This document shows positions 1 to 8,801 of a stretch of 64,000 nucleotides of DNA, in pieces. Source of the stretch: Bacillus sp. FJAT-27264 (GTDB lineage Bacteria; Bacillota; Bacilli; Paenibacillales; Paenibacillaceae); assembly GCF_001682855.1 (NCBI RefSeq), contig NZ_MAQW01000029.1:418487-482486 (forward strand), read 5' to 3'. Made by a program: the position numbers and the translations under genes. The notes beneath the pieces were generated by a model. The model was not told where the DNA came from, ran no database searches, and saw only the letters and a list, made by a program, of their open reading frames with translations. Position 1 is the stretch's first letter; the number at the start of each line of letters is the position of its first letter.

Positions 1-664
1 TGATATATAACTTTGTTGTCATGAAGTCGTTCCATTGCCCCACTCCGTTAAACAAGGCGATGGTCGCCATAGCCGGCATGGACAGTGGAATAAAGATCTT
101 CAGGAACACTCGCCATTCACCCGCACCGTCAATTTTGGCGGATTCTTCAAGAGCGTCCGGTACATTCCGGAAGAAGTTCATCAGAATGACAACATCGTAG
201 TAACTGAAGAGCGCCGGGATAATGTACACCCAGAAGCTGTTCAATAGACCCAAAGATTTGATCAGCAAGTAAGTAGGAATCATACCGCCAGAGAAGAACA
301 TCGTAATAACACCCATAACGACATACAACTTACGGCCACGAAGATGCTTCTTGCTAAGAGCGTAACCAACCATTGCGCAAAAGAAGACGTGGGTGATTAC
401 ACCGAGAGTTGTTTTGGATACAGAGATAAAGAAAGCCTGCCAAATGCTGCTGTCCCGAAACACAGCACGATAATTCTCAAGCGAGAACTCTTTGCTCCAG
501 AAAATAAAACCGCCCTCTGCCAGCGCTCTGCCAGAGCTGAGCGAGGAGATAATAACATTCCATAACGGGATCATAATGACCAGTGAAACAATTACAAGCA
601 CTGCAATATTGAAGGCATTAAAGATCCGACTGTCCAGATCTCCCTTTATCGCCTTTCGATTCAT
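1..664 (-). CDS. Carbohydrate ABC transporter permease, LplC/YtcP type (partial, C-terminus off window)
   Basis: Inner-membrane permease of a CUT1-type sugar importer. The reading frame runs leftwards off the window edge, so about 221 residues are visible. The start is MNRKAIKGDL, preceded by AGGAGG nine bases upstream. A first membrane segment (AFNIAVLVIVSLVIMIPLW) follows a short cytoplasmic tail. Near the visible end is the EAA loop (EESAKIDGAGEWRVFLKIF), which contacts the ATPase. The gene follows the LplB-like permease by 15 bases in the same direction, the usual LplB-LplC pairing. A solute-binding protein probably follows beyond the edge, which is inference. Substrate unknown, probably an oligosaccharide given the adjacent GH3 enzyme. 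Confidence 0.9.
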   Translation of the reverse strand, partial: MNRKAIKGDLDSRIFNAFNIAVLVIVSLVIMIPLWNVIISSLSSGRALAEGGFIFWSKEFSLENYRAVFRDSSIWQAFFISVSKTTLGVITHVFFCAMVGYALSKKHLRGRKLYVVMGVITMFFSGGMIPTYLLIKSLGLLNSFWVYIIPALFSYYDVVILMNFFRNVPDALEESAKIDGAGEWRVFLKIFIPLSMPAMATIALFNGVGQWNDFMTTKLYI

Positions 665-679
665 GGAAAATGCCTCCTC

Positions 680-1645
680 TTATAAAACGGATTGGTTATC
701 ATTCAGCTTGGTGGTTACTTTATTGGCAATCACCAGCAGGATGACAGAAACGATGGATACGCCGAGACCTACAGCCGTTGCATAGGAGAAGTCTCCCTGT
801 GTCATCCCCATACGATACACGTAGGAGTTGATGACTTCGGCCTTTTCACGGTTCTGCGTGTTCATCAGCACCAGCGTCTGGTCCAGATTGGAGCCAAACA
901 AACCGCTTACAGTAAGGATCAGATTCAAGCTGATGATAGGCTTCATGTTGGGAAGAGTAATGTTCCAAATTTGACGAAGACGACCTGCCCCGTCAATCTT
1001 GGCTGCTTCATAGAACGTCGGGTCAATTTTAGACATAATAGCCAGATACAGAATCGTTCCCCAACCCGCCTCTTTCCAAATATCAGAGAGGGTGGCGATC
1101 CACCAATATTTACTTGGGTCCAGCAAAATGTTCGATGGCTTTGAGATTAAACCCAAATCCAGTAGAATCTGATTAAAGAGCCCTGTAGTAGAGAACCAGT
1201 TAATCAACATCCCGCCCAGCACGATCCATGACAGAAAGTGTGGCATATACGAGATCGTTTGTACGAATTTCTTGAATCGGGTCAAGCTGACTTCATAGAT
1301 CATGATTGCCAGTATAATCGGAATCACAAATCCGATCCCCAGCTTCAGGAAGCTGATGCCCAGTGTATTCACGACCGCGTCCCAGAAATATTTGTCAGAC
1401 CAAATGATTTTGAAGTTATCAAATCCCACCCAAGGCGCTGAACTCAATGTATCGATGACCGTGTAGTTCTTGAAGGCAATGGTCAGTCCATAAATGGGAA
1501 TATAACAAAAGATAATCATGAAAATAATACCCGGCAGGACCATGGTTTGCAGTTCCCGTTGTCTCCAGAAGCCTGCAAAAAATTCTTTTATTCTCTCTCC
1601 CATAGGTCTCTTTCCGGATGATGGCATTACTATTGGTTTAGCCAT
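680..1645 (-). CDS. Carbohydrate ABC transporter permease, LplB type
   Basis: First permease of the sugar importer, 321 residues with about six membrane segments. The EAA loop is FYEAAKIDGAGRLRQIWNIT. The frame is open further upstream, but MAKPIVMPSSGK is the better start: GGAGAGAGAAGG lies just before its ATG, while the longer version would translate through the LacI-type operator at 1680-1695. It lies between the lacI-like gene and the LplC-like permease, all in one direction. Regulation by the adjacent LacI protein is inferred from the operator in its leader. The family serves oligosaccharide or galacturonide uptake; the exact substrate cannot be read here. Confidence 0.9.
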   Translation of the reverse strand: MAKPIVMPSSGKRPMGERIKEFFAGFWRQRELQTMVLPGIIFMIIFCYIPIYGLTIAFKNYTVIDTLSSAPWVGFDNFKIIWSDKYFWDAVVNTLGISFLKLGIGFVIPIILAIMIYEVSLTRFKKFVQTISYMPHFLSWIVLGGMLINWFSTTGLFNQILLDLGLISKPSNILLDPSKYWWIATLSDIWKEAGWGTILYLAIMSKIDPTFYEAAKIDGAGRLRQIWNITLPNMKPIISLNLILTVSGLFGSNLDQTLVLMNTQNREKAEVINSYVYRMGMTQGDFSYATAVGLGVSIVSVILLVIANKVTTKLNDNQSVL

Positions 1646-1679
1646 GGTTCCTTCTCTCTCCTCTGACCTTAATCTCTTT

Positions 1680-1695
1680 ATAAAAACGTTTTTAT
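1680..1695. promoter_or_regulatory. LacI-family operator upstream of the permease genes
   Basis: Perfect 16-base palindrome ATAAAAACGTTTTTAT centred on CG, 35 bases before the LplB-type start. Its inner 14 bases recur exactly upstream of the regulator gene at 2795-2808. A central CG in an A/T-flanked palindrome is typical of LacI/CcpA-family operators. Binding by the adjacent regulator is inferred. Confidence 0.75.
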
Positions 1696-1766
1696 TCTTG
1701 AGAACACAATCCCCCTTAATATATACATTTTGAAAAAACGAAGAAAACATTCAAGCTATCTTGCTT

Positions 1767-2780
1767 TTATTCTCTTCGATTGAGCTTTACCTGGCTTGAA
1801 CCTCTTACAACCAGTTCTCCATGAAGTTTCTGAATGCTGCCCTGCTCGTTCTTCTTAATCATCCGAACCAAATGGTCAATGGCGAGAATGCCTTGCCTTG
1901 CAATCTGGTTACGAACAGTCGTGAGCGGCGGCGAGAAATATTGCGCAATGTCGATATCATCAAATCCTACAACACTAATATCATTAGGGACATCATACCC
2001 GTGTGCCTTCAAAGCTTGCATACAACCGATGGCGCTTACATCATTACCAGCAAGGAATGCATCTGGCAAGATATCTGAGCTCGAGCGTATGAACGACTTC
2101 ACAACGTTATATGTACCTTCTTCTTCGAAAAAGCCTTGCAAAATATATTCTTCTTTCACCGGAAGCTGATACTCACGAAGTGCAGCCAAGTAGCCTTCCT
2201 TCCGCTGTACACTGTCAAACATCGTGTCGACACCGGAGATATAAGCAATTTTCTTATGGCCCAGGCTGATCAAATATTTGGTTGTTTCATATCCAGCCAC
2301 AAACGAGTCGAAAATGACGCTGCCCATAGTCTCCCTCTGAATCTCCCGATCCAGAAACACAGCTTTGATCCGATCCTTCTCCATAATAGCGACATCATTA
2401 TCATCGATCTTAAACTCTTCATAGATAATGACACCGTCTACACGACGACCCATGATATTGTTCATAATGACCTGCTTGTCCTTGGTAACAAAGACATTCA
2501 GCCCATATCCCATATGGTCGCACTCTCTGGCCATGGACTCCACCAGTTTGTAGAAATAGGGACCCGATACACTTGTGGTGAAAAAGCCCAGCATTTGCGT
2601 CTTTCCAGACTTCAGCAGCTTGCCATTCAGATTTGGAACATAATTCAACCGCTGAGCGACCTGCAGCACATGTAATTTGGTTTCAGGATTGAGAACATCC
2701 ACATCATTAAGCGCGTTAGACACTGTTGATATAGAGACGCCTGCTTCTCGTGCTACGTCTTTAATGGTTATCTTGCCCAT
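1767..2780 (-). CDS. LacI-family transcriptional regulator
   Basis: DNA-binding repressor of 337 residues, normal family length. The N-terminal helix-turn-helix is ITIKDVAREAGVSISTVSNAL, with the hinge-helix region around residues 48-60. A periplasmic-binding-protein-like sensor domain follows, ending in the usual ISVVGFDDIDIAQYFSPPLTTV stretch around residues 270-290. It sits upstream of two sugar permeases in the same direction. An identical palindrome lies in its own upstream region and before the permeases, so autoregulation together with control of transport is likely. The inducer is unknown. Confidence 0.92.
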   Translation of the reverse strand: MGKITIKDVAREAGVSISTVSNALNDVDVLNPETKLHVLQVAQRLNYVPNLNGKLLKSGKTQMLGFFTTSVSGPYFYKLVESMARECDHMGYGLNVFVTKDKQVIMNNIMGRRVDGVIIYEEFKIDDNDVAIMEKDRIKAVFLDREIQRETMGSVIFDSFVAGYETTKYLISLGHKKIAYISGVDTMFDSVQRKEGYLAALREYQLPVKEEYILQGFFEEEGTYNVVKSFIRSSSDILPDAFLAGNDVSAIGCMQALKAHGYDVPNDISVVGFDDIDIAQYFSPPLTTVRNQIARQGILAIDHLVRMIKKNEQGSIQKLHGELVVRGSSQVKLNRRE

Positions 2781-2794
2781 AAGGCATCCCTCGC

Positions 2795-2842
2795 TAAAAA
2801 CGTTTTTATAATATAAATATAAATTAACATAAAACCGTTTTC
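2795..2842. promoter_or_regulatory. Tandem LacI-type operators upstream of the regulator gene
   Basis: A perfect 14-base palindrome TAAAAACGTTTTTA lies at 2795-2808, 15 bases before the regulator start, and is identical to the core of the operator at 1681-1694. A second site, AAAACCGTTTT (2831-2841), is a palindrome around a single central base. The 22 bases between them would put both sites on nearly the same helical face. They fit autorepression. Confidence 0.65.
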
Positions 2843-2939
2843 ATTACAATCCTCTTTTCTAAAAAATTTGTCGATTCCGAGGATATAGATTGAACTTAAG
2901 ATTTTCACATGGATTTAGGTTGTCATTGCGGAGAATGTT

Positions 2940-3065
2940 TGGATTTCCGGCCGTTGTTGTCTCCAGATTTCTTGGGATTATACCGCTATTCGCGGATAAA
3001 ATCCGGAGACAAAGACGGGGGCGCTGTCGCTCCTCCAGTTCCAAAATCCCCTCCATTCCACTCTC
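2940..3065. repeat. Structured intergenic element, possible dispersed repeat
   Basis: This stretch has no convincing gene. It holds an inverted repeat with arms TTGTCTCCAGATTT (about 2957-2970) and AAATCCGGAGACAA (about 2999-3012), enclosing a smaller CCGC/GCGG hairpin. It ends in GCGCTGTCGCTCCTCCAGTT. A close relative, GCGCTTCGCTCCTACAGTT, occurs at about 58828, which suggests a dispersed palindromic repeat. Short open frames here look accidental. Confidence 0.5.
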
Positions 3066-3121
3066 CTTATGTTAACTTCTTCAGTTTAATCTAAAACTTC
3101 AAAATCGATTGGCCGGACATA

Positions 3122-3158
3122 AAGAGAAACCCAAGAGTATATCACTTGGGTTTCTCTT
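3122..3158. terminator. Bidirectional hairpin downstream of the small membrane gene
   Basis: Perfect 14-base stem, AAGAGAAACCCAAG paired with CTTGGGTTTCTCTT around a nine-base loop. Leftward transcription of the glycosidase and small membrane gene would end here. Confidence 0.7.
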
Positions 3159-3219
3159 CAATCGGAAAGTGCCTTGCTAGACACTCTCCACTATTTCACA
3201 TGCAGCCAAGAGCTGGCTT

Positions 3220-3408
3220 TCATCTACGACGGTTTTTCATCATTCGGTTGTACATTGTGAGCGCCACAATCAACATAACAATGACAGCGACGCTGCTTGC
3301 AGAATTTTGCGACATCCCAAACATGACGCCCAGGTTAGTGACCAGACTTCTCGTAACCAGTGCGACCAAGATCAGCATTATCGGACGCCAGATGTTATAT
3401 CCTCTCAT
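3220..3408 (-). CDS. Small two-segment membrane protein, hypothetical
   Basis: Predicted 62-residue protein beginning MRGYNIWRPIML, with two hydrophobic stretches (about residues 9-22 and 38-52) and a basic tail ending RMMKNRRR, consistent with two membrane helices. A GGGAG lies about ten bases before the ATG. It starts 63 bases after the GH3 glycosidase stop, in the same direction, and is followed by a strong hairpin at 3122-3158, so it could be the last gene of that transcript. No family is recognised. It could be a chance open frame, but the membrane pattern and terminator favour a real gene. Confidence 0.5.
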   Translation of the reverse strand: MRGYNIWRPIMLILVALVTRSLVTNLGVMFGMSQNSASSVAVIVMLIVALTMYNRMMKNRRR

Positions 3409-3471
3409 CCCTGCAACACTCCCGACCTATTTTTGACAAACCAATACTTCCACTGCTTCTGTGCTTTGTAA

Positions 3472-6258
3472 CTATACTTGCTTGAATTCGATCCAGTCGA
3501 TCTGCAGACCTGGCTTCACGAAGTCCAATTTCAATTCATACAGACCGGATTCGAGTTCAATCTTCACAAGCTTCTGCTTGATCCATTTGCCTTCTGTACC
3601 ATTTGTTTGAATAGTCGTCATAGGCTGGTCGTTCAAGGTTACATTACAAGCGCTTTGTGCCAACTCGGATTCTGGTGACATAATGTGAACAATAATCCGA
3701 TACTGCGCCGCCGTATCCACTTGGATAAAGGTCGGGCCGGATACAGCAGGTTTAACCTCTGCATTGCTCGACAGAACGTGTACCTGTTCCGGAGAAAGCG
3801 CTGGATTAGCCTTAAAGGCTTCCACGGTTTCGTTAATCTCATGTTTTCTGGAGAAGACCGGTGCATGCATGATGAACTCACAGATGTTCATGGCAGAGCG
3901 CTGAAGCTCTCCCCGGGTAACCGAACCATTTTCCAGAGACTCCATGGTATTGTCATCCCAGCCGTTGATCTCGGCACCATAGTTAGGAACTACCTTGTAC
4001 AGATCGTTTTGCGCACGAACCATCCAGTTCGTGTTCTTCCGATCCGCAGGTCCACCATTGACAACATCGTTCATAATTGCCCACCAGTCAGTCATCACGA
4101 TGCCTTTGAAGCCCCACTCACCGCGAAGAATCGTAGTGTTCAGATCATAGTTGGATGCCGCCCAATGCCCGTTAACCGGATTGTAGGAAGTCATAATGGA
4201 ATTGGCCCCGGCTTGCTTCACCGCGATTTCGAAGCCTTTCAGATAAATCTCACGCAGGGCACGCTCGGATACGATCGCATCTACCTTACTGCGGTGCTTC
4301 TCCTGATTGTTGCAGGCAAAGTGCTTCAGGGTGGCGTTAGAACCGCCTTTCATAATCCCGCTAGTGCATGCCGCAGCAAAAACACCAGAGATCAGCGGAT
4401 CTTCTGAGAAATATTCGAAGTTGCGGCCATTCAGCGGGCTGCGGCGAATATTCAGACCAGGTCCGAGCAAAGCATCCACATTATTTCTCAACAATTCCTG
4501 GCCTTCCATGACATAAAGTTCTTCTACCAGTTCAGCATTCCAGGTAGCGGCAAGCAAGGTGCCGATGGCAACCTGAGTCGCCTTTTGACCGCTGTCCATC
4601 CGAATACCGGAAGGTCCGTCAGCTGTACAAGCCACAGGAATTCCGTAATTGAACAACTGATCACTGACTCCCCCGAACGCCGAAGCCGTACCCGGAGTAA
4701 CCAGTGGGCTGCTCATGCCTTCGCCTCTAACGATAGTAGCCAAATCCTCGTCGCTGAGCTGGGCAATGAAGGTCTCCATGTTGACTTTCTTGTCGAGCAC
4801 GTCTCTTAGCTTGTAGCCTTGATTCCCTGTTTGCACCAAGGTCTCAGGAAGATTCTTCTCGATCCGTTCCGCCATGGAAATCTTGCGTGTAGGCACCTCT
4901 ACATAGAGTATATCATACGAGCCGTCTTCCTTACGTGCGCCCGGTTGCATTCTGGTGAAGCTTTCTGTAGGAGCCATCGCCTCTTGCAGCTGTTCCACAA
5001 CTTGCAGCTCTTCCACTACGTAGCCATCTTGTCCTTGAACGCTTACTTTTGCCAGCTTCTTGACACTGGTTCCCACATAAATATGGTACGTTCCGGCTTC
5101 CAGTACATATGCAGAAGCATGTCCGGTCACTCCGGCATCATCGTAAGAGGCCATGGTATAAACAGGGAAGCTAATGGACAGCGTTTGTGTTTCTCCCGGT
5201 TGAAGAACTTTAGTCTTTCCGAATGCAGACAGTACTCTAGCCGGTTGGCCCAGCTTTCCTTGCGGCGCTTCGTAATAGACCTGTACGACTTCTTTTCCGG
5301 CAAAAGTGTCTCCTGTATTCGTTACATCTACGCTAATCTCAATATGCTCTTGACCGTTTTTGCTGGTCAGCGTAGCTGCCGCCGGCTCAACTTTAAAGTT
5401 GGTATAAGAAATCCCGTATCCAAATTCATATTGAACCTTATCCGGACAAAATGTCTCGAAATAACGATAGCCCACATAGATATCTTCTTGATAAAAGTTC
5501 TTGAACTCATTGCCATAGTTGCTAGTTGACGGGTAGTCATTAATCGAATAAGCAATGGTGTCGGTTAATTTACCGCTCGGTGTTACCTCTCCGCTCAGTA
5601 CGTCGGCAATGGCGTTACCGCCTTCCATCCCGCCCTGCCAAGAGTAGATTGCACCTGCAATCGGATGGACATAGCTTTCATCGTTCATCCAGCTCATATC
5701 AATGATGTTCGATACGTTCAGTACAACAACAGTTTGTTCAAAATGAGCAGTGACCTGCTTCAGCATTTCTTTTTCGTCAGCCGTTAGTTGGTAACTACCT
5801 GGAGCATCAGCATTGTCCTGATCTTCACCTGCGGTACGTCCGATAACCACGATGGCTTTGTTCGATTTGCTTCTGGCCGAGGATACAAGCGCATCCGTCA
5901 AAGGCATTTCTTTCTGGTGCCAAGGCTCAGCCGCCCAGCCCCCGCCGCCGTTATCGAATGGATTCTGCTCAATCCACCGTTCATAGACACCAGCTAGCTC
6001 TTCGTTGACAATAAAATCGTTTTTACTGCGCAAGCCTGCCAATAAATTAGTCGTATAAGCAACATGAACACTTCCGCCCGAACCCGTACCACTGCGATAG
6101 TAATTTACTTGGGTTCTACCAAATACAGCAACATTGTCGCCGCTGCGAAGCGGAAGCACCTGATGATCATTTTTCAATAGAACAGCGCCTTCTGCAGCTA
6201 CCGTCCGGCTAAATTCAGCAAAACCTTCCAATGGAATTCCCACGTTTTGTGTACTCAA
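3472..6258 (-). CDS. Glycoside hydrolase family 3 beta-glycosidase, domain-permuted
   Basis: Retaining beta-glycosidase of 928 residues, no signal peptide, so probably cytoplasmic. Domain order is reversed compared with common GH3 enzymes: the (alpha/beta)6 sandwich comes first (about 10-240), then an FnIII-like domain (about 280-410), then the TIM-barrel (about 490-800). KHFACNNQEKHR (645-656) is the family substrate-site motif. Asp724 in VMTDWW is the expected nucleophile, and Glu145 in GEDQD is a candidate acid/base. The last 85 residues look like a beta-sandwich resembling CBM6-type modules. AGGAGGAAAG precedes the ATG. Its neighbours are a sugar importer and LacI regulator, so it probably cleaves an imported oligosaccharide. 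Activity (glucosidase, xylosidase or other) cannot be fixed. Confidence 0.93.
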   Translation of the reverse strand: MSTQNVGIPLEGFAEFSRTVAAEGAVLLKNDHQVLPLRSGDNVAVFGRTQVNYYRSGTGSGGSVHVAYTTNLLAGLRSKNDFIVNEELAGVYERWIEQNPFDNGGGGWAAEPWHQKEMPLTDALVSSARSKSNKAIVVIGRTAGEDQDNADAPGSYQLTADEKEMLKQVTAHFEQTVVVLNVSNIIDMSWMNDESYVHPIAGAIYSWQGGMEGGNAIADVLSGEVTPSGKLTDTIAYSINDYPSTSNYGNEFKNFYQEDIYVGYRYFETFCPDKVQYEFGYGISYTNFKVEPAAATLTSKNGQEHIEISVDVTNTGDTFAGKEVVQVYYEAPQGKLGQPARVLSAFGKTKVLQPGETQTLSISFPVYTMASYDDAGVTGHASAYVLEAGTYHIYVGTSVKKLAKVSVQGQDGYVVEELQVVEQLQEAMAPTESFTRMQPGARKEDGSYDILYVEVPTRKISMAERIEKNLPETLVQTGNQGYKLRDVLDKKVNMETFIAQLSDEDLATIVRGEGMSSPLVTPGTASAFGGVSDQLFNYGIPVACTADGPSGIRMDSGQKATQVAIGTLLAATWNAELVEELYVMEGQELLRNNVDALLGPGLNIRRSPLNGRNFEYFSEDPLISGVFAAACTSGIMKGGSNATLKHFACNNQEKHRSKVDAIVSERALREIYLKGFEIAVKQAGANSIMTSYNPVNGHWAASNYDLNTTILRGEWGFKGIVMTDWWAIMNDVVNGGPADRKNTNWMVRAQNDLYKVVPNYGAEINGWDDNTMESLENGSVTRGELQRSAMNICEFIMHAPVFSRKHEINETVEAFKANPALSPEQVHVLSSNAEVKPAVSGPTFIQVDTAAQYRIIVHIMSPESELAQSACNVTLNDQPMTTIQTNGTEGKWIKQKLVKIELESGLYELKLDFVKPGLQIDWIEFKQV

Positions 6259-6594
6259 TTTCTTTCCTCCTGAATGTCATTTCCTATTCTATATATCTCT
6301 ATATGAAGCTCTTTCAAGAATAGAGGCTATGATACTAATATACAAGTCCCGCTGGCAAAAAACAAAATCAATATTCAATTATAATCTGCTGTTTGTGAAC
6401 TATAAATGAAACTCCACGTGCCTTAAGAACCACAAATTGTAAATTTAACTTCTCAGAACAAAGAAACTCCATGCTTCAAGTTCCAGTTAAGATTCTGTTC
6501 AAGTTACGTTTATGTAGAATTCATCTCACGCCATTATGCTGACATAACACCCAAGACCAAGCATACAGAAATGAACAGAGAGAGGGTAATGAGC

Positions 6595-8679
6595 ATGAGA
6601 GGAAAAAGATTTGTAATATTAAGCACGACACTCGCGCTAACACTGCTAACTCCGCTGAGTGTAATGGCCGATAGCAGCAGTAATAAACCCAACTATGCAT
6701 CTACTCAGAAATTAGCTGCAGAGAAGGCCGCGCTTCTAACTGATACCTACGGTACCACAAGTCTGCAATATGCACTGATTGACCAAGGAAACATTGTTAT
6801 CTCCGGGCATTCCGGCAAAAATCAGCTGGCGAAGAATATACCGCTAACCGCCGATACGATCTATGGCATAGGGTCAACCAGCAAAATGTTTACAGCCGCC
6901 GCTGTGATGAAGCTCGTGGATGAAGGCAAGCTAGATCTGGACCAGCCGCTTACGGGATATATTCCTGACTTTACAATGAAAGAGGCACGTTACGGGCAGA
7001 TTACGCCGCGTATGCTGCTAAATCATTCTGCCGGTATTGAAGGTTCTTCCTTTAACCGTGCGCTATTGTTCAATGATAACGATACCTATGCCCACGATCA
7101 TCTATTAGAGCAATTGGCCACCCAAAGCTTAAAAGCAGACCCGGGAGCATTCTCGGTTTATTCCAACGACGGATACACACTAGCTGAAATCCTGGTGGAG
7201 AGAGTTAGCGGGTTGGACTTTACGACATTTATACACAAGAATTTTACGGAGCCTTTAGGGATGAAGAACACGAAAACGCCTATAGATCCAATAGACAAAG
7301 TCAAAATGGCCGGAACCTTCATTGATTCCTCTCAGACCCCACTCCCTTTAGAGAATTATAATGTCATCGGGACTGGAGGGATTCGCTCCACGGCTGAGGA
7401 TTTGGTTAAATTCTCACAGATCTTTACGGGTCAAGTAGAAGGCATCCTTTCTGTCCAATCCGTCAAAGCTATGGCCGAAGCAGAATATAAAAAAGGCATG
7501 TGGCCGAAAAATACCGATGCCACCTTTGGCTATGGGCTAGGCTGGGATAGCGTAGATCTGTTCCCATTCAATACTTATGGTATTCAGGCGCTGACCAAAG
7601 GGGGAGACACGACACTGTTCCATTCCTCATTGGTCGTGCTTCCAGAGTATAATCTGGCTGCGGCTGTGACCTCATCCGGCGGCTCCAGCACAACGGATCA
7701 ATTGCTCGCGAATGAAATACTGCTAAGTGCACTGCAAGCGAAGGGTGTAATTAAAGAACGGAAGGCGGAGAAATCGCACGGCCTTCCTGTGAAGGCAAAA
7801 ATGCCGCAAGAGATGTCCGATTATGCAGGCATCTATGGCGCTTCTAATTCATTGATGAAGATAGCGATCAATCCATCTGGTGAGATGGTACTTACCTCGC
7901 TTCTATACCCGGGCGATCCTGGGCAAAAGTATGTGTATACTGCCGATGGTTCTTTTAAGAGTGAGGATGGTACGGAAAAGTTCAAATTTGTTGTCGAGAA
8001 GAATGGGCGCACCTACTTGTGGTCCAGCGCATATGTATCCGTACCTGGGCTTGGGCAGACTGTATTCTCTGAATACACCGCTGAGAAGCTCGAAGCCAAT
8101 CCATTATCCAAAGATGTAGCTGCTGCTTGGAACAAACGCGAGGGCAAGATGTATTACATGATGAACGAGAAATACTCATCGATATCCTACTTCTCGGGTT
8201 TGCCTGCTTTTCCAATTGTGACGAGCAAAGAAGCTCCTGGCTATATCGTTAATAATAAAATCGTTGATGCAAACAAAGCGATCAGCCAGCTGCAAATTCC
8301 CACTATAGCAGGCAGAGATAGCATGGAATTCAACTTTTTTACGAAGGATGGCATTGAGTATGTCAAAACAACAGGCGGTTACTTGTATGCTGGCGCAGAA
8401 GTCTTAAAGCCACTCTACGCCGGTAAACAATCTACAGCCACTATCCAAGCCGACGGCCTTGCGAGATGGTTCACCGTACCTGCTACTGCCAAAGGGAAAA
8501 TTCTATCCGTCAAGCTGCCTAAAAATAGCGCAGTTATCGTATATGATGAAGCAGGCATGTGCGTGAACGATACCGCAGTCAGCGGTAAAAATGAGGTTGT
8601 ATTACCGGAGAACGGCACCATTGTATTCGCCGGTGACGCTGGTGCGAAGTTTGAAATTGCGTTGAAGAGCGGAAAGTAA
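6595..8679 (+). CDS. Secreted serine hydrolase, beta-lactamase (class C)/PBP fold
   Basis: Extracellular serine hydrolase of about 694 residues. The frame opens at 6571, but GAGAGAGG eight bases before the ATG at 6595 favours that start, giving a clean signal peptide (MRGKRFVILSTTLALTLL...). The N-terminal half carries the class C signature: STSK (Ser94 nucleophile, Lys97) and YSN (Tyr189). A TKGGDTT stretch stands near where the third KTG-like motif is expected. The C-terminal 300 residues form extra beta-rich modules seen in long family members. It is monocistronic, with a shared terminator downstream. The true substrate (peptidoglycan stem peptide, ester or beta-lactam) cannot be told from the sequence. 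Confidence 0.85.
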   Translation: MRGKRFVILSTTLALTLLTPLSVMADSSSNKPNYASTQKLAAEKAALLTDTYGTTSLQYALIDQGNIVISGHSGKNQLAKNIPLTADTIYGIGSTSKMFTAAAVMKLVDEGKLDLDQPLTGYIPDFTMKEARYGQITPRMLLNHSAGIEGSSFNRALLFNDNDTYAHDHLLEQLATQSLKADPGAFSVYSNDGYTLAEILVERVSGLDFTTFIHKNFTEPLGMKNTKTPIDPIDKVKMAGTFIDSSQTPLPLENYNVIGTGGIRSTAEDLVKFSQIFTGQVEGILSVQSVKAMAEAEYKKGMWPKNTDATFGYGLGWDSVDLFPFNTYGIQALTKGGDTTLFHSSLVVLPEYNLAAAVTSSGGSSTTDQLLANEILLSALQAKGVIKERKAEKSHGLPVKAKMPQEMSDYAGIYGASNSLMKIAINPSGEMVLTSLLYPGDPGQKYVYTADGSFKSEDGTEKFKFVVEKNGRTYLWSSAYVSVPGLGQTVFSEYTAEKLEANPLSKDVAAAWNKREGKMYYMMNEKYSSISYFSGLPAFPIVTSKEAPGYIVNNKIVDANKAISQLQIPTIAGRDSMEFNFFTKDGIEYVKTTGGYLYAGAEVLKPLYAGKQSTATIQADGLARWFTVPATAKGKILSVKLPKNSAVIVYDEAGMCVNDTAVSGKNEVVLPENGTIVFAGDAGAKFEIALKSGK

Positions 8680-8742
8680 ATCATAGTCCATTCATATGCT
8701 TCACCGCAACTGTTCCCCCAGAACTAATTTCTCTTATATCGC

Positions 8743-8784
8743 AAAAAAAGGACCGCAGATCATCTCAGATCTGCGGCTCTTTTT
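8743..8784. terminator. Bidirectional terminator between convergent genes
   Basis: Nine-base stem CCGCAGATC / GATCTGCGG with a six-base loop, flanked by A7 on the left and T5 on the right, so it works in both directions. It separates the serine hydrolase from the convergent SLH protein. Confidence 0.85.
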
Positions 8785-8801
8785 GGGTTTATCTTATATC
8801 T

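Noticed and set aside
2859..3094. Three overlapping 60-65 codon frames on both strands
   Set aside because: They follow the structured intergenic repeat, lack ribosome sites and contradict each other.
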